A stretch of DNA of 64,000 nt from Dendrolimus kikuchii (Eukaryota; Arthropoda; Insecta; Lepidoptera; Lasiocampidae): positions 14,526,887-14,590,886 of the forward strand of contig CM034392.1 in the NCBI GenBank assembly GCA_019925095.2, read 5' to 3'. Of the stretch, positions 35,578 to 46,800 are shown piece after piece. The translations under genes were made by a program, and so were the position numbers. How positions within the stretch are numbered: the stretch's first letter is position 1; every line of letters begins with the position of its first letter. The notes beneath the pieces are model-generated. The model did not search any database and was not told the origin of the DNA. It was given only the letters and a program-made list of their open reading frames with translations.

Positions 35578-35861
35578 TTTTTTTAGGTTTAAGGCTTGGC
35601 AACTAGGCCTTTAAGCCATAGAGGTCCATGGCCAGACGCCGTTGTATTGTAGGCTACAATCGACGTCACTCAACGGAGTTCTTGTGAAAACTCGAAAGGC
35701 CACATTTGGCTATATAGTTCACATTTCTCGCAAAAACACATAATTACTACTCAAAAACTATCAATATCCTACAACTATTGTTCATTTTAGAGTAATTTTA
35801 CACATTTTAAAAAATAAAACTGCACAGCACAACGTCCCCTTTCAGTTCCCGCCAAAAACTC
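35578..35861 (-). mobile_element. Short poly-A retroposon, family S copy 3, at DHRS7B 5' end
   Basis: 284 bp. On the minus strand AGTTTTTGGCGGGAACTGAA to GCCTTAAACCTAAAAAAA. The perfect 16-bp duplication CTAGAAATTCCGGTTC flanks it at 35562-35577 and 35862-35877. It lies 63 bp upstream of the DHRS7B ATG in the same orientation as the gene, so it falls in the 5' leader or core promoter. Confidence 0.92.
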
Positions 35862-35890
35862 CTAGAAATTCCGGTTCCGTTAATTCCGAA

Positions 35891-37447
35891 TAGGGACACG
35901 AAAAAAGGATCAATACTTTGTGGTATCGAGTACCTTACCTATCAATACCTATACTTTTGTACTCGATACTTTGTATTGGATACTTTAACTCAATGAGTAC
36001 TTTTCAACAGGTATCGTATCGAATAAATCTCAGAAATTACCCATTTAAAACTTATTTATTTTATTATATTTCGGGGGTTAACAGAAGTAGTCTTACAAAC
36101 TAAAGTATTACAAATTAAAGTTACAGAGTTAGCTAAAGAACAGCTATTCATAAACCTCCACAGATGGCTAGGAAATAAAAACTAGCGACCTTACCAGTCT
36201 AATCTATTATTTTCTCTCCTAAATTAGTACAGGTTTCCGAACTGCAACTCTCATGGGACACAAATCCCACACTCTTGAAACAAGAAGTCACCATAAGAAG
36301 TTAGCTCATAGGAAAAAACAAAACAAACAAACTTCTTCATCTTCATTGCAGTCCGAATAAAAGGATGAAATAACGTATTACTTATCTGCACAGGTTTCAC
36401 CACTTTCTTTAGATCCTTTGAAACAATGGGAAGATATAAAAGTTGTTCTCCCAAAATTGTACAAGTTGGTACGACAATATTTGTTAATTCCAGAGACGTC
36501 AGTAAAAGAGAAGAAAAGAAAAATATTCATTCAGAACTACATACACAACAAAACGTACTTATAAATAAGACAATACAATTGAATTGAAGTTCTGAATCGA
36601 CCCTAACTCAGCATGATGTTAGTTGGCTCAACCAGCGCTGATCTTCCGTTAGGGCCGTTCAAGTGACTTACGGATAGACAAAACGAAACAAACACAAAAC
36701 AAAACAAAAAATATACGACGAGTACAAACAAATATATAAATTAATATATAATATAAAAATAAACTATATCATTAATATATAAAAAAACTGATATAAAAAT
36801 TAATGCTATGAAGCGAATTTATAAAGAATAACACAACGGAATAAGGAACATAAAGCTTAAAAACTATAACAATATCAATTTTATATTTTGTCTGTCAGTC
36901 TGTTGGTTTGTGTCAAATATACTGCAAATAGGAAATATCTAATCTAAGAATAATCATGGTTAAACAGGCAAAAAGAAACTGAAAAATTAAAGTAGATCAG
37001 GCAGTCAGTGCCCTCAGAACGAATATTTTCTAAAGCAGGAAGTACCATAACAAAAATTGAAACCGCCTATTGCCAAAACGCTGAATAAACTTTTACTTTT
37101 AAGTGATTGTACGGAGGAGGAATGGGAACTTTGATGTGTGCCTATACTAATACTTTTTTTTATAAAGTTTTAAATTTCTAAAGTTACAATTGTCTTTTTT
37201 TATTATTGTATTAAATTTGTGTGCCAAAATCTTTCTTTTGTCATGTGTGTTCTACTGAAGCTAAGCTGAAGTTATATACTAATTGATATTAATGTCCTGA
37301 CGTATGCGCATTAGGCTCTAAGAACACTACTCGATACTTTGAAGTATCGATACTTTTGTTTCGATACTTTTATAAGTACGATACTTTTCTTTCGATACTA
37401 CTCATGAGTACAGTATCGATACTTTCTATTCGATACCGTGTCGCTTG
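35891..37447. mobile_element. Probable hAT-like non-autonomous element
   Basis: Both ends carry arrays of the word TATCGATACTTT in opposite sense (35930-36010 and 37330-37440), typical of hAT subterminal repeats. The ends TAGGGACACGA and, on the other strand, CAAGCGACACGG are similar. The direct repeat TTCCGAA lies outside both (35884-35890, 37448-37454), 7 of an expected 8 bp. No transposase. It lies between DHRS7B and Nipped-B. Confidence 0.6.
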
Positions 37448-37626
37448 TTCCGAACCATCAACCAGACTAGGTACACTATATATCGATACTTATAAATATC
37501 TTTAACTCCATAAAATATCGATTTCTTAATATCAATATCGATAACCGTATTATCAACAGTATATCCTTTTATTTAAAGATAATTACAATAGTTATGAACG
37601 ATGTCCTCAAGCTAAGCAAGTTATGC

Positions 37627-38050
37627 TTTTTTTTTTTTTTTTGGTTTTGAGGCGAGGGAAAATGCTTAACCGATTTACGCACAAACTGGGTCGTTGCTAG
37701 GGGAACGACACGCGTCGGTCGGGGGCGATAACACTGCAGCAATAGTATGCTCTTGGCAGCGCTCCGTCCGCGATCGACGTCACAGAATAGTGTGGAAGAC
37801 TCCGAGCGTTGCTGCACGGGCGAGCAACCCCAATACCCACTAAAAACCCCCTCCTCCCTGACGAACCTGCGCTTTGAATGTGTTGGAAAGGCTGAGATTT
37901 AGAACATAGTTACGCCCAGCCGAAAAGCTTGCTTGTGTTATGGGTAATGAACAACGGATTGCAACGGACCACTCTTGAGCCAATCCTCGACGCCCAAACC
38001 ATAGTAGTTCATTTAGGACATTTACCATGCCAGGATTGGGAAAAAAAAAG
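37627..38050 (-). mobile_element. GC-rich retroposon-like repeat with poly-A
   Basis: A GC-rich block with a 16-base T-run at 37627-37642 (a poly-A tail if read on the minus strand) and a 9-base A-run at 38041-38049. It includes CGGTCGGGGGCGATAACACT and CCGCGATCGACGTCAC. Open frames on the minus strand show no recognisable domain. I infer a retroposon insertion rather than a gene. Confidence 0.4.
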
Positions 38051-38713
38051 AAGCTAGAAGAGCTAAACAAATACATCCAAGGAAAATTAGTTTCAAGAAT
38101 GTAATTAGTTTTTATGAAATATTTACAATTAAATGTTTTTCTTATAATTTCACAGCTAAAAACAATGGAAGTTTGTTGTGTCTACGATACTCTGTACGCA
38201 TTTGGACAATATATTTTCTATTAAATAGAAAACCAGAATGTGCCCATGACTGTCCACACTTGACTTGAAATTTCGGTGAAATTCCCGGGATATAAAATAC
38301 CGTAGCATAAAAAAAATGCAAGCTATCGTTTTAGTGCAGTGTGTCGTAAAAATCTAATCTTTAAGCACCCGGACAACTAGAAACCGCTCCCGGGATAAAA
38401 AAATTTCACACATTTTATTAAATAAAATTTGCTGTCGATCAGTGAAAACCGCATCAAAATCACCCAGTAGTTTTTAGGGTATGCTCTAATACTGTCTAAT
38501 ACAATTATAATATAATAATTACAAACAGACAAAAATTCTAAAAGTTGCATTTTCGGATTCTCAAAGTCAGAATTAGCCTCCCTAATTTTTTTCATATTTT
38601 TAAGCATAATATACAAACTCGAACAATTTGCAGAGTTATTATATTACAAACTGCAGCTCTTTTTTTTTTAATAGCTTCAATGTACACTCACGTCATTTTT
38701 AGAATTTTATATT

Positions 38714-38925
38714 ACTAGCTGTCCCGGTAGACGTTGTCCTGCCCTAAATAACTAAAATTTAGGATCCTTTTGCAGCGCCACCTACGGGATCCAATTGTAA
38801 ATCTAAACCAATCTCGAATCCACCTGAACACACAAAAAATTTCATAAAAATCGGTCCATCCGTTTAAGAGGAGTTCAATCACATGCATACGCACATAAGA
38901 ATTTTATATATAAAGATTTATACCA
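38714..38925. mobile_element. Helitron-like short repeat (ACTAGCTGTCCCGG type)
   Basis: Starts ACTAGCTGTCCCGGTAGACG and continues AGCGCCACCTACGGGATCCA and AAAATCGGTCCATCCGTTTA, ending in TATATATAAAGAT. The same family is in Nipped-B intron 6 (48954 and 49412). Confidence 0.65.
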
Positions 38926-39141
38926 TTTTAAAGTCATTTTCAACAATGAATTCATATTTAAAGACTTTATTTTTATTTTTATTAATATTTAAACATTTAT
39001 GTTTAAGAACGTAACAACGGAAAAATATCGATTTCATTTACATACATCGATTTTATTTAAATTGATATTTCACTTTTGAATAAATCGATTTTTTTATGAG
39101 CGAATTCCTATTCCCCGTACAGAAATCAGAGGAAAAAGCGG

Positions 39142-39390
39142 AGTTTTTGGCGGGAACTGAAAGGAGATGTTGTGCTGTGCAGTTTTATTTTCTAAAAATG
39201 TGTAAAATTACTCTAAAATAAACAATAGTTTTAGGGTGGCCTTTTGTGTTGTCACAAGAACTCCGTTGAATAGCACTAGCTGATTACCTACAGTTCAGCA
39301 GTGCTACACATAGGCTGAAGAAAATGAAGAAAATATATTGTAAACTAAGGTCTGGCTTAAAGGCCTAGCTGCCAAGCCATAAACTTAAAT
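39142..39390 (+). mobile_element. Short poly-A retroposon, family S copy 4
   Basis: AGTTTTTGGCGGGAACTGAA to GCCAAGCCATAAACTTAAAT, with part of the middle deleted relative to the 14972 copy. It faces copy 3, so the two form a widely spaced inverted pair upstream of both divergent genes. Confidence 0.75.
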
Positions 39391-40312
39391 ATAATAAACA
39401 TAGAAAATTTCTATTAATGTCACTATTGACATTACGATATACTAGATTTCCAGATTACAAATGGACGATTTTGCATGTTTTTAGCTTAATGATTTTGAAT
39501 TGACCCCCTTACGCTAGACTCACCCTAATACCCTTGTTTATTGGAAGCTTATACTAGACGCACTCAATACCTTTGTTTACATTATGCTCACTTTAACGGC
39601 AATAGGCAAGAAAATGGGGAGGGAAATGGGCAACTCTAGTATCAAATGTTCATAAATATTATAAAAATGAGTTGCGTTTACATACTCGCGCTAGCAGTTT
39701 CTTTTGCCGCTTTGCTGCTTGCTGCCGTGGCTGTGGCCAAAATGTAAACGAGTGTTTAATCTGTTTTTTGATAAAAAGCATTTTTGTTTAGTTTAGTCTA
39801 TGGTTTGTCAATGCCACTGGCAACATCAATCTACAATTCCTTGATTATCTAAATGTAGGGATTATGTTTGATTTGTCCTGGATAAATATTATAGAAATAG
39901 TTAACACAATGTTTCTGTGAGTATTTATTGCTTAACATATGAGAATTTAATAAACGTGTGCCAATTCTGCATTAAATGGAGTTTAATGGGAGTGTCGCAC
40001 AGATGCGCTGACCTTCGTTTTGATGCACAACGCACAACAAAGCATCAAATTGACGGCTGCCCCATTTTCACAACAATCTTCGAATTTGATAATAAGATAT
40101 TACTGAAAAGAAATACTAAACACTTTTCCCAAATAAGAAATTGGATCGTCTGGTGTGTCAAGTGTTGCTCGGGTAGAAAGTAAAACGATAATGGATTCGA
40201 CGACTACGCAAACAATTTCGTATGGTGTGTTTTGTAGCCCAAAAGCAAACACTTTCTTTTTAACTTCTAGGAAAGTATTAGTGAATCTAAGAAAATAAAC
40301 ACCTTAATCAAG
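39391..40312. promoter_or_regulatory. Nipped-B 5' flank
   Basis: Holds the upstream and presumably 5'-leader sequence of Nipped-B. The 39700-40200 part is less AT-rich than its surroundings. No clear TATA box, initiator or upstream exon could be fixed, and the 88-codon open frame at 39917-40183 has no recognisable domain. Confidence 0.35.
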
Positions 40313-40379
40313 ATGAATGAGAGGGATATCCCTAGTGTCCCTATTACAACATTAGCAGGTGTAGCCAGCTTGACAGACT
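40313..40379 (+). CDS. Nipped-B: Nipped-B exon 1
   Basis: Encodes MNERDIPSVPITTLAGVASL plus TD, the start of the MAU2-binding region. Donor T then GTAAGT. The following intron is 3.3 kb. Confidence 0.95.
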
Positions 40380-40726
40380 GTAAGTATTCTTTGCATGATG
40401 AACTATGTACTTTTTACTCTAAACTTCTGCAATATCTTAGTGTTTATTTTTAATTTTGAGTAAAGATCAAGTCTACTTATTTAAATTCAAAGATTATAAT
40501 GGGTTAAGTTTGATTTTTATAACATAACCCAAAATTATAATCCATTATATACATTCTCCTTCATGTATGTATGCAGGGATGCCTATAAACTTCAGTTTTG
40601 CTATGCAATACAATTTTTCTAGATGTAGGTTAATATTTTAATATATATTTTGTAACTCATACTTGGCTAATAGAATAAATAATAAATACTTATTATTTAA
40701 TTAAGTATGCAAGTCTTTAAAATGAC

Positions 40727-40804
<78 letters not shown>

Positions 40805-43800
40805 ATACATTAAATTATCTTTTCACCAAAGATAAGATCTTATAAACCTTAAAATATCTATCTATCTATATCTACCTAAAATATTATAAAATTCTAGAAA
40901 TGCCATGTCTGTGCATTGGAGGTATTAAAAAACAACTGGAATACACTATATAAATGGAGAACACTATGCAATTTTTTCTAGATTTCTTGTCTGTTTCCAG
41001 TTAAATGATAGCTTACATTATTTTTTAAATGCTGTGATACTTTGTGTCTTCGGGGGTGTGGTATAGTTATAGGGCACATGTATTTATTTCTTATTTGAGA
41101 TATAAAGGGAATCTTGGGTGGTTACCAAAAAATTACCATGAAGGCTAATGTGGTTAGCTCTGCTTCGCTTCACTCCCACCTTACTCTTCTAACCTATATT
41201 AAAAAAATTCAGATCTGTTCATAATAAATAAATGTGCCCTATAACTATACCCCACCCAACTTGCCACATACAGGTGAATTTTCCAAGTAGCTTTCAGTTT
41301 CAAATCCTAACAAACTATATGAAATAGCCAAAAATAATCTCACTGCCGATTTTGATAAAATTTAAAATGGCATCCAATTTTTGAAAAATCAGTCACTCTA
41401 GTCAGGAATTATCTGCTAATTTTGAAAAAAAATTCACTATTATTACACCCGTAGATAGAGTAGCTTATAAAAATAAATTTCTGTAAAGGAATGTCAAAGG
41501 GCAGACCAAGATAAAAGGATGATTTTTGGCATAGTTTTCTATTCCTTACATTATTTAATCATTAACTGGCGTTATATCAAATTCTATCCAATATGAAAAT
41601 TATGAAATCATATTATAGTGTCTAAGTGTCTACAAATTGAGATTAATTAGAATATTACATTATTTTATTCCAATATTACATTGTTTTATCCCAATATTAC
41701 TTTTTTTTAGATTCCAAGGATTCTGATGTCCAAATCCTTGCGTTGCCTTGCATGCCTTGGGACCACTTGGTAATCATACTGCACATAGGCATCACTAGAT
41801 AACCAATTGATCAATCCACTATTTTAAAATTTAGATCACAAGTTCACTTTCATGTTCCAAATTTTCTGTAGATATTAATTATGAATATTAAAAAACCATA
41901 TTAATAAAATGAACATTGCTTCAAATACCTTGATATGTTAAGGCACAGGTTATGAATACTTAAAACTATAAATGTATTAACTTAAAAATCAACCCATTCT
42001 CTTAGTTGGTGGTTTGACATTCCTTCACAGAAATTGATTGTTATAAACTATTCTATTTACTGGTGTAATAATTCAGGATGTAATTTATTTAGCAAAGTCA
42101 GCTGATTGGATTCCTGGCTAGTTAAGACTTTAATGTTAAAGTTTGAAAAATCAGTTTCAAACGTCTAATAATTCCACTTTAGTTTTCATCAAAATTGGCC
42201 AGGAGACTCCTTTGAGTATTTTCCACAAATTGCAATTTATCAATTTTATAACAGGCCACTTAGAAAGTATTACGAAAAAGGTTTTTATATATGAGAGACT
42301 AGCTATTATAGTTATAATCTATTTTGAACTAAAAACTAAAAATAGGTACGTTCCAATTTCAAATTTTCTTCACTTTGTTTGCAAGCTAATTTAAATTATC
42401 ATGTCTCATTGAAAAATGTATCTCCGTTAAGCAGGAACATTTTTCGCACTATGATTTTTAAGATTTCAAATATCACCTGAAACTTAGGGGGATGAAGAAA
42501 GAAGTGGTCACCCTGTGCCTATGGAAGAAAATGTGCTAGCAAGGAAAAATTGAATCCAAGACAATAGGCGAGTTACGTATCAACAGATTCAGCATGTACT
42601 GCAAATTGGATCGAGAAGCCTTCACCGGATTTTACATGTGCATCTTCGTGTAAAGAGGATAGTTTCATGCTGGATGCTGCACAATCTCACTGATGCTCAG
42701 AAGCAGACCCGGGTGGAATGGTGGTGTGATATGGTAAACAATTTTGAAGCACCCTCGTCTCGGCGTGTTTATAACATCATTACAGGTAACAAGTCCTGGA
42801 TTTATCAATACAATCCATAAAACAAAGCGCCAGTCGATGGTTTAAGTGTTTCAAAACGAATCATGGCCTACCAAAGTGAATTGATCTAGAAGCGGGGGAA
42901 GATCTCGATCGTGAGTTTCTTCAATTTGACTGGCTACTTGGTGTCAATTCCTACACGGAATAAAGGAAGCATCAACGCCGAATGGTATACTACCAAATGC
43001 TTGGCAGAAGTTTTCTCTGTTGTGAGCAACAAGCGACCAAACACAGGGCTCCATGGGCTACTGCCCCACCACGGGTCACCCGCCTTACAGCCCTGACCTA
43101 GCAGTGGGTGACTTCTTTTTATTCCCGAAAATAAAAAATCAGCTCAGTGATACAATTTTCGTCGCCGGAAGATGCGCTGGCAGTGTTTGAGCAAGCTGTA
43201 AAGGAGTGTCTGCGGCGGACTGGAAAAAGTGCTTCGAAAACTGGTTCAGACGCATGAAACTTTGTATATAGGCTGGTGGAGAGTACTTTGTAAAGATTTA
43301 ATAAAAAAATGTTTACCTATAGAACATTTCTTGTTACTTTCACAAAACTTTCTAAGTGTCCCACATATAGTTTAGGATTTGGCCCTGTTGGCTCACTTGA
43401 AAAATTCACCTGTGTACTCAACATCCTACTTAATATCTAGATCCCAATCCCAAAGAAAATACCCAATTTTGTAGAGTTCCAAACGGCAGACTGTGGGCTT
43501 TAAATTCTCTTTCTTGTAATATATGTTATTTGTTTAGAACTACAGGTATAAATTTCACTGCTGGACCTGTGACTCTGTTTAGCAACATGGATTATTAAAT
43601 GAAACAGTGTAAAGTAAGTTTATTCAAATGTGTTTTTTTCCATTGTTTTAGTACTGCCTGTGTTACCACTTCCAACACCACTGCCATCAACACTCAACAA
43701 TAAATCACAATTGTTTCACCCTCGAGTTGCTGAAGAGGCAGCAATCCTGCTCGCTACAAGAGATGAAAATCTTGTCTCTCTGCTCTTACAGTCTCTTATG

Positions 43801-46800
43801 CAAACATCTGTTCAACACATGTAAGAACATTGATTATATGTTTATAACATTCTTTGTTACCAACTGGCCAAGATATATAACTAACATACAATTTAAAAAA
43901 TGCCTTTGTAATAATTATGACACCTGTTTTCTTGTATTATAAATATATTATTATACTTTACAATAATATAACCAATAGCTATTCTTAATGCTAAAAATTA
44001 TTTTCAGTGACCTCAAAGATGAGACTATACCAAATGCAGTCAGCCCAGCACCTCAACAAGCTACACCTGAATTATTAAAGGCTATATTAAGTGTAAACCC
44101 TAATGTTTTTGATCAACAACAAAGAAATCATTGGGGCAATCACTTACATTCAGCCAAGTTCAATGGGATGTCACCATCAGACTCTTACAACTATAGTACA
44201 TCACACAACACAGTCCAATCAAGTCCCTCATCACATGGCACAGCAATACATTCAGCAACCATTCCAAATCAGCAACTGTTAGCTCCTCCATGCCAATCTT
44301 CGCCTCACGTGAACATGGGGTCGCCGCCGTCGCAAGCGAGACCGGGGACTCAAATTACAGCTCATAATAATGCATCACCCATCTGGAATAGTTCAAATAC
44401 CTCTAATATTTACACAAGTCCCTTATCTAACACTTCGTGTCCCACACCTCAGAATGGTGGATTTTATAACAGCCTAGATCAAGACAATAGGAGTTTTGGT
44501 ACTAATTTAAATGAAGAGAAAGACCCATTAGCCATGTCACCATCTAATCAACCAGATCAGCAAATGTTAGTACAAACACAAGAGAAGGCATTTGAACAAG
44601 GTAATAATATTTTTTTATTTCTTTTAATCAAAGTAATCACCCATGCAATTGATGTATCTTTGCCAATGCAGTGGCAAGTTTATTGATGCCATTCTTGAAG
44701 AATTCAGCTGGATGGGAGGCACAAATTCTTGAAAGGCATTTTGTACTGCCTCTAGGGTATTGAATTTTTTCCTGCCAAGATGTTATCCAAATTCTGGAAA
44801 AAGTAGAAGTCTCTAGGCGCGAAGTCTGGTGAGTACAGCAGTAACTTGGAGAATGTCTGGTGTGCAGTAGGAGATAATGCAGGAGCAGCGGAGTTGAGCG
44901 ATTCACCAAAGCTGTTTGGAGACGTGCAAGCTTCTTCATCGGTGTGTTCAGTTCTTTGCAGTACACATCTACAGTAATGCTCATTTCGTTTAGTAAGAAG
45001 CTGTGATAAATCACACGTGCTAGATCACCCAGCAATGAGCAACACTTTTCTAGGGGTAAGTTTTCGTTTAGGGCATTGTTTAGGTGTTAAACCGGATCCA
45101 ACCAACTTGCTGAGCGCTTGCGATTGTCCAACAATCCATTTTTCGTCGCAGGTAACAATGCGGTTTAAAATTCCTTAGTTTGTGTGCTTGTTGAGCAGAG
45201 AAAGGCACGTCTCGACGCGAACTTCGCACTGGCGATCATTGAGTTCGTGATGTTGCGTGCCGCATTACTGCTACGACGGTACTAATTTCTATTAATGTTA
45301 GAAATGCGAAAGTAACTCTGTCTATCTGTCTGTCTGTTACGTTTTCACGGAAAAACTACTGGACCGATATGGCTGATATTCGATACATATGTAAGTTCAA
45401 TATCTAGGATGGATACAGTATACTTTTCTTGAAAAGAATCCTTTGTCCACTCTCGGTATTAAAATTACTTATTATTAAAATTACGTATTAAACTTAGTTT
45501 TCCGTAAAAGCATAACATACAGAGAGACAAATGTATTTTTATCCCGGAAACTATACAATTTTTCGGGATAAAAAGTATCTTATGTTCATCCGCGGCATCA
45601 AAAATATATATATATACTGACCAAATCGGTCTAGTAGTTTTTCCTTGAAACCGTAACAGATAGACAGTTACTTTCGCATTTATAATATTAATAGGGATTA
45701 ATTTTAAATTAGAATTCTTTGCCAAACAAAAATGATTTTGATTTCAAATGGCCACTATTGCAGAACTACAGAACCTATGATACCTATGGATTGATTTCAA
45801 GATATTGTTTTCATCAGTATTTTTTTTAACAGTTTATTTTCGACATTGCAGTTTTTTGTTGACTTTATTTTTAACGTTTGTAGACATTACATCAGAAATC
45901 AGTCAGAAGTTTGGGACTTACTTCTGTTACAGAAATGAGTGCAACTCGGCACCCAGTTACATGTATAAAAGTGAGTTTGTTTTTAATGTGCCTCCCAGGT
46001 AGACCGGGCTCATTTTTATGTGAGTTTTGGTATACATGTCCCTTTGAGTATATAGATTTCATTTCGGGAAATATTCTTGAAATAATGACATGTGTGAAAA
46101 TGTCCTAGTATTAGCATAATTTAATTTATAATTCCTTTCAGTCAGTTAGTTGCTCCACATCCTCTCGAGGGACTCATGATAAATGTGTGAGAATTAAGGA
46201 TGTGGAACTGGGGGTCATGTCGTCGCGTCCTTGTGAAAAAGTAATGTCTATAAGATTTGGATCTGATAGAGCCATGTTGGAATAATTATTTTGATTACAG
46301 CTCTTATTACTAAGGCCGGCTCGATGAATGTGATACCATACTCTCGCAAATATCGGCGTGAACTAGCTTTGAGCTAATAGTGTTTCGTGCTATGAGTGAA
46401 AATTCCGATGGCCCATATCCCACTCTCCTTACATGGGGTAAGGAGGATTCTTAATACTCTACTCCTCTGTTCCCACTCCTCCAATCTGGTCTCTTCTGTA
46501 CCATCTCCTATCCCGTCCCGTCCTAAAGGTTGGCAACACGTTGACTACACCTCTGGTGTTGCAAACGTCTATAAGCGACAGTAACCGCATTTAATTAGTT
46601 GGCCCGTCTGCCTGTTTGCCAACTTCGCAGTTTAAAAGAAAATGTTATTGTATTGTGTATAGACATTTTTTAAATAAATGAATTATTATTACCGAGTAGT
46701 TGCAGATGAACTAGTCTCATTGAATAGATGAAACGAATGTTTTAGATGGGAATGTGGTAACAGGGCAGTCACCCGCACAGGCTAGTGTGGCGCCGTCACC

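Noticed and set aside
37569..38076. Two minus-strand open frames of about 80 codons in GC-rich DNA
   Set aside because: No recognised domain; bounded by a T-run and an A-run, which fits a retroposon better than a gene.
39917..40183. 88-codon open frame upstream of Nipped-B
   Set aside because: No family resemblance and no splice-supported link; probably leader or promoter sequence open by chance.
44637..45035. 132-codon minus frame as a possible gene
   Set aside because: It is the wrong frame over much of a mariner transposase fragment; the conserved transposase words appear only when frames are switched.
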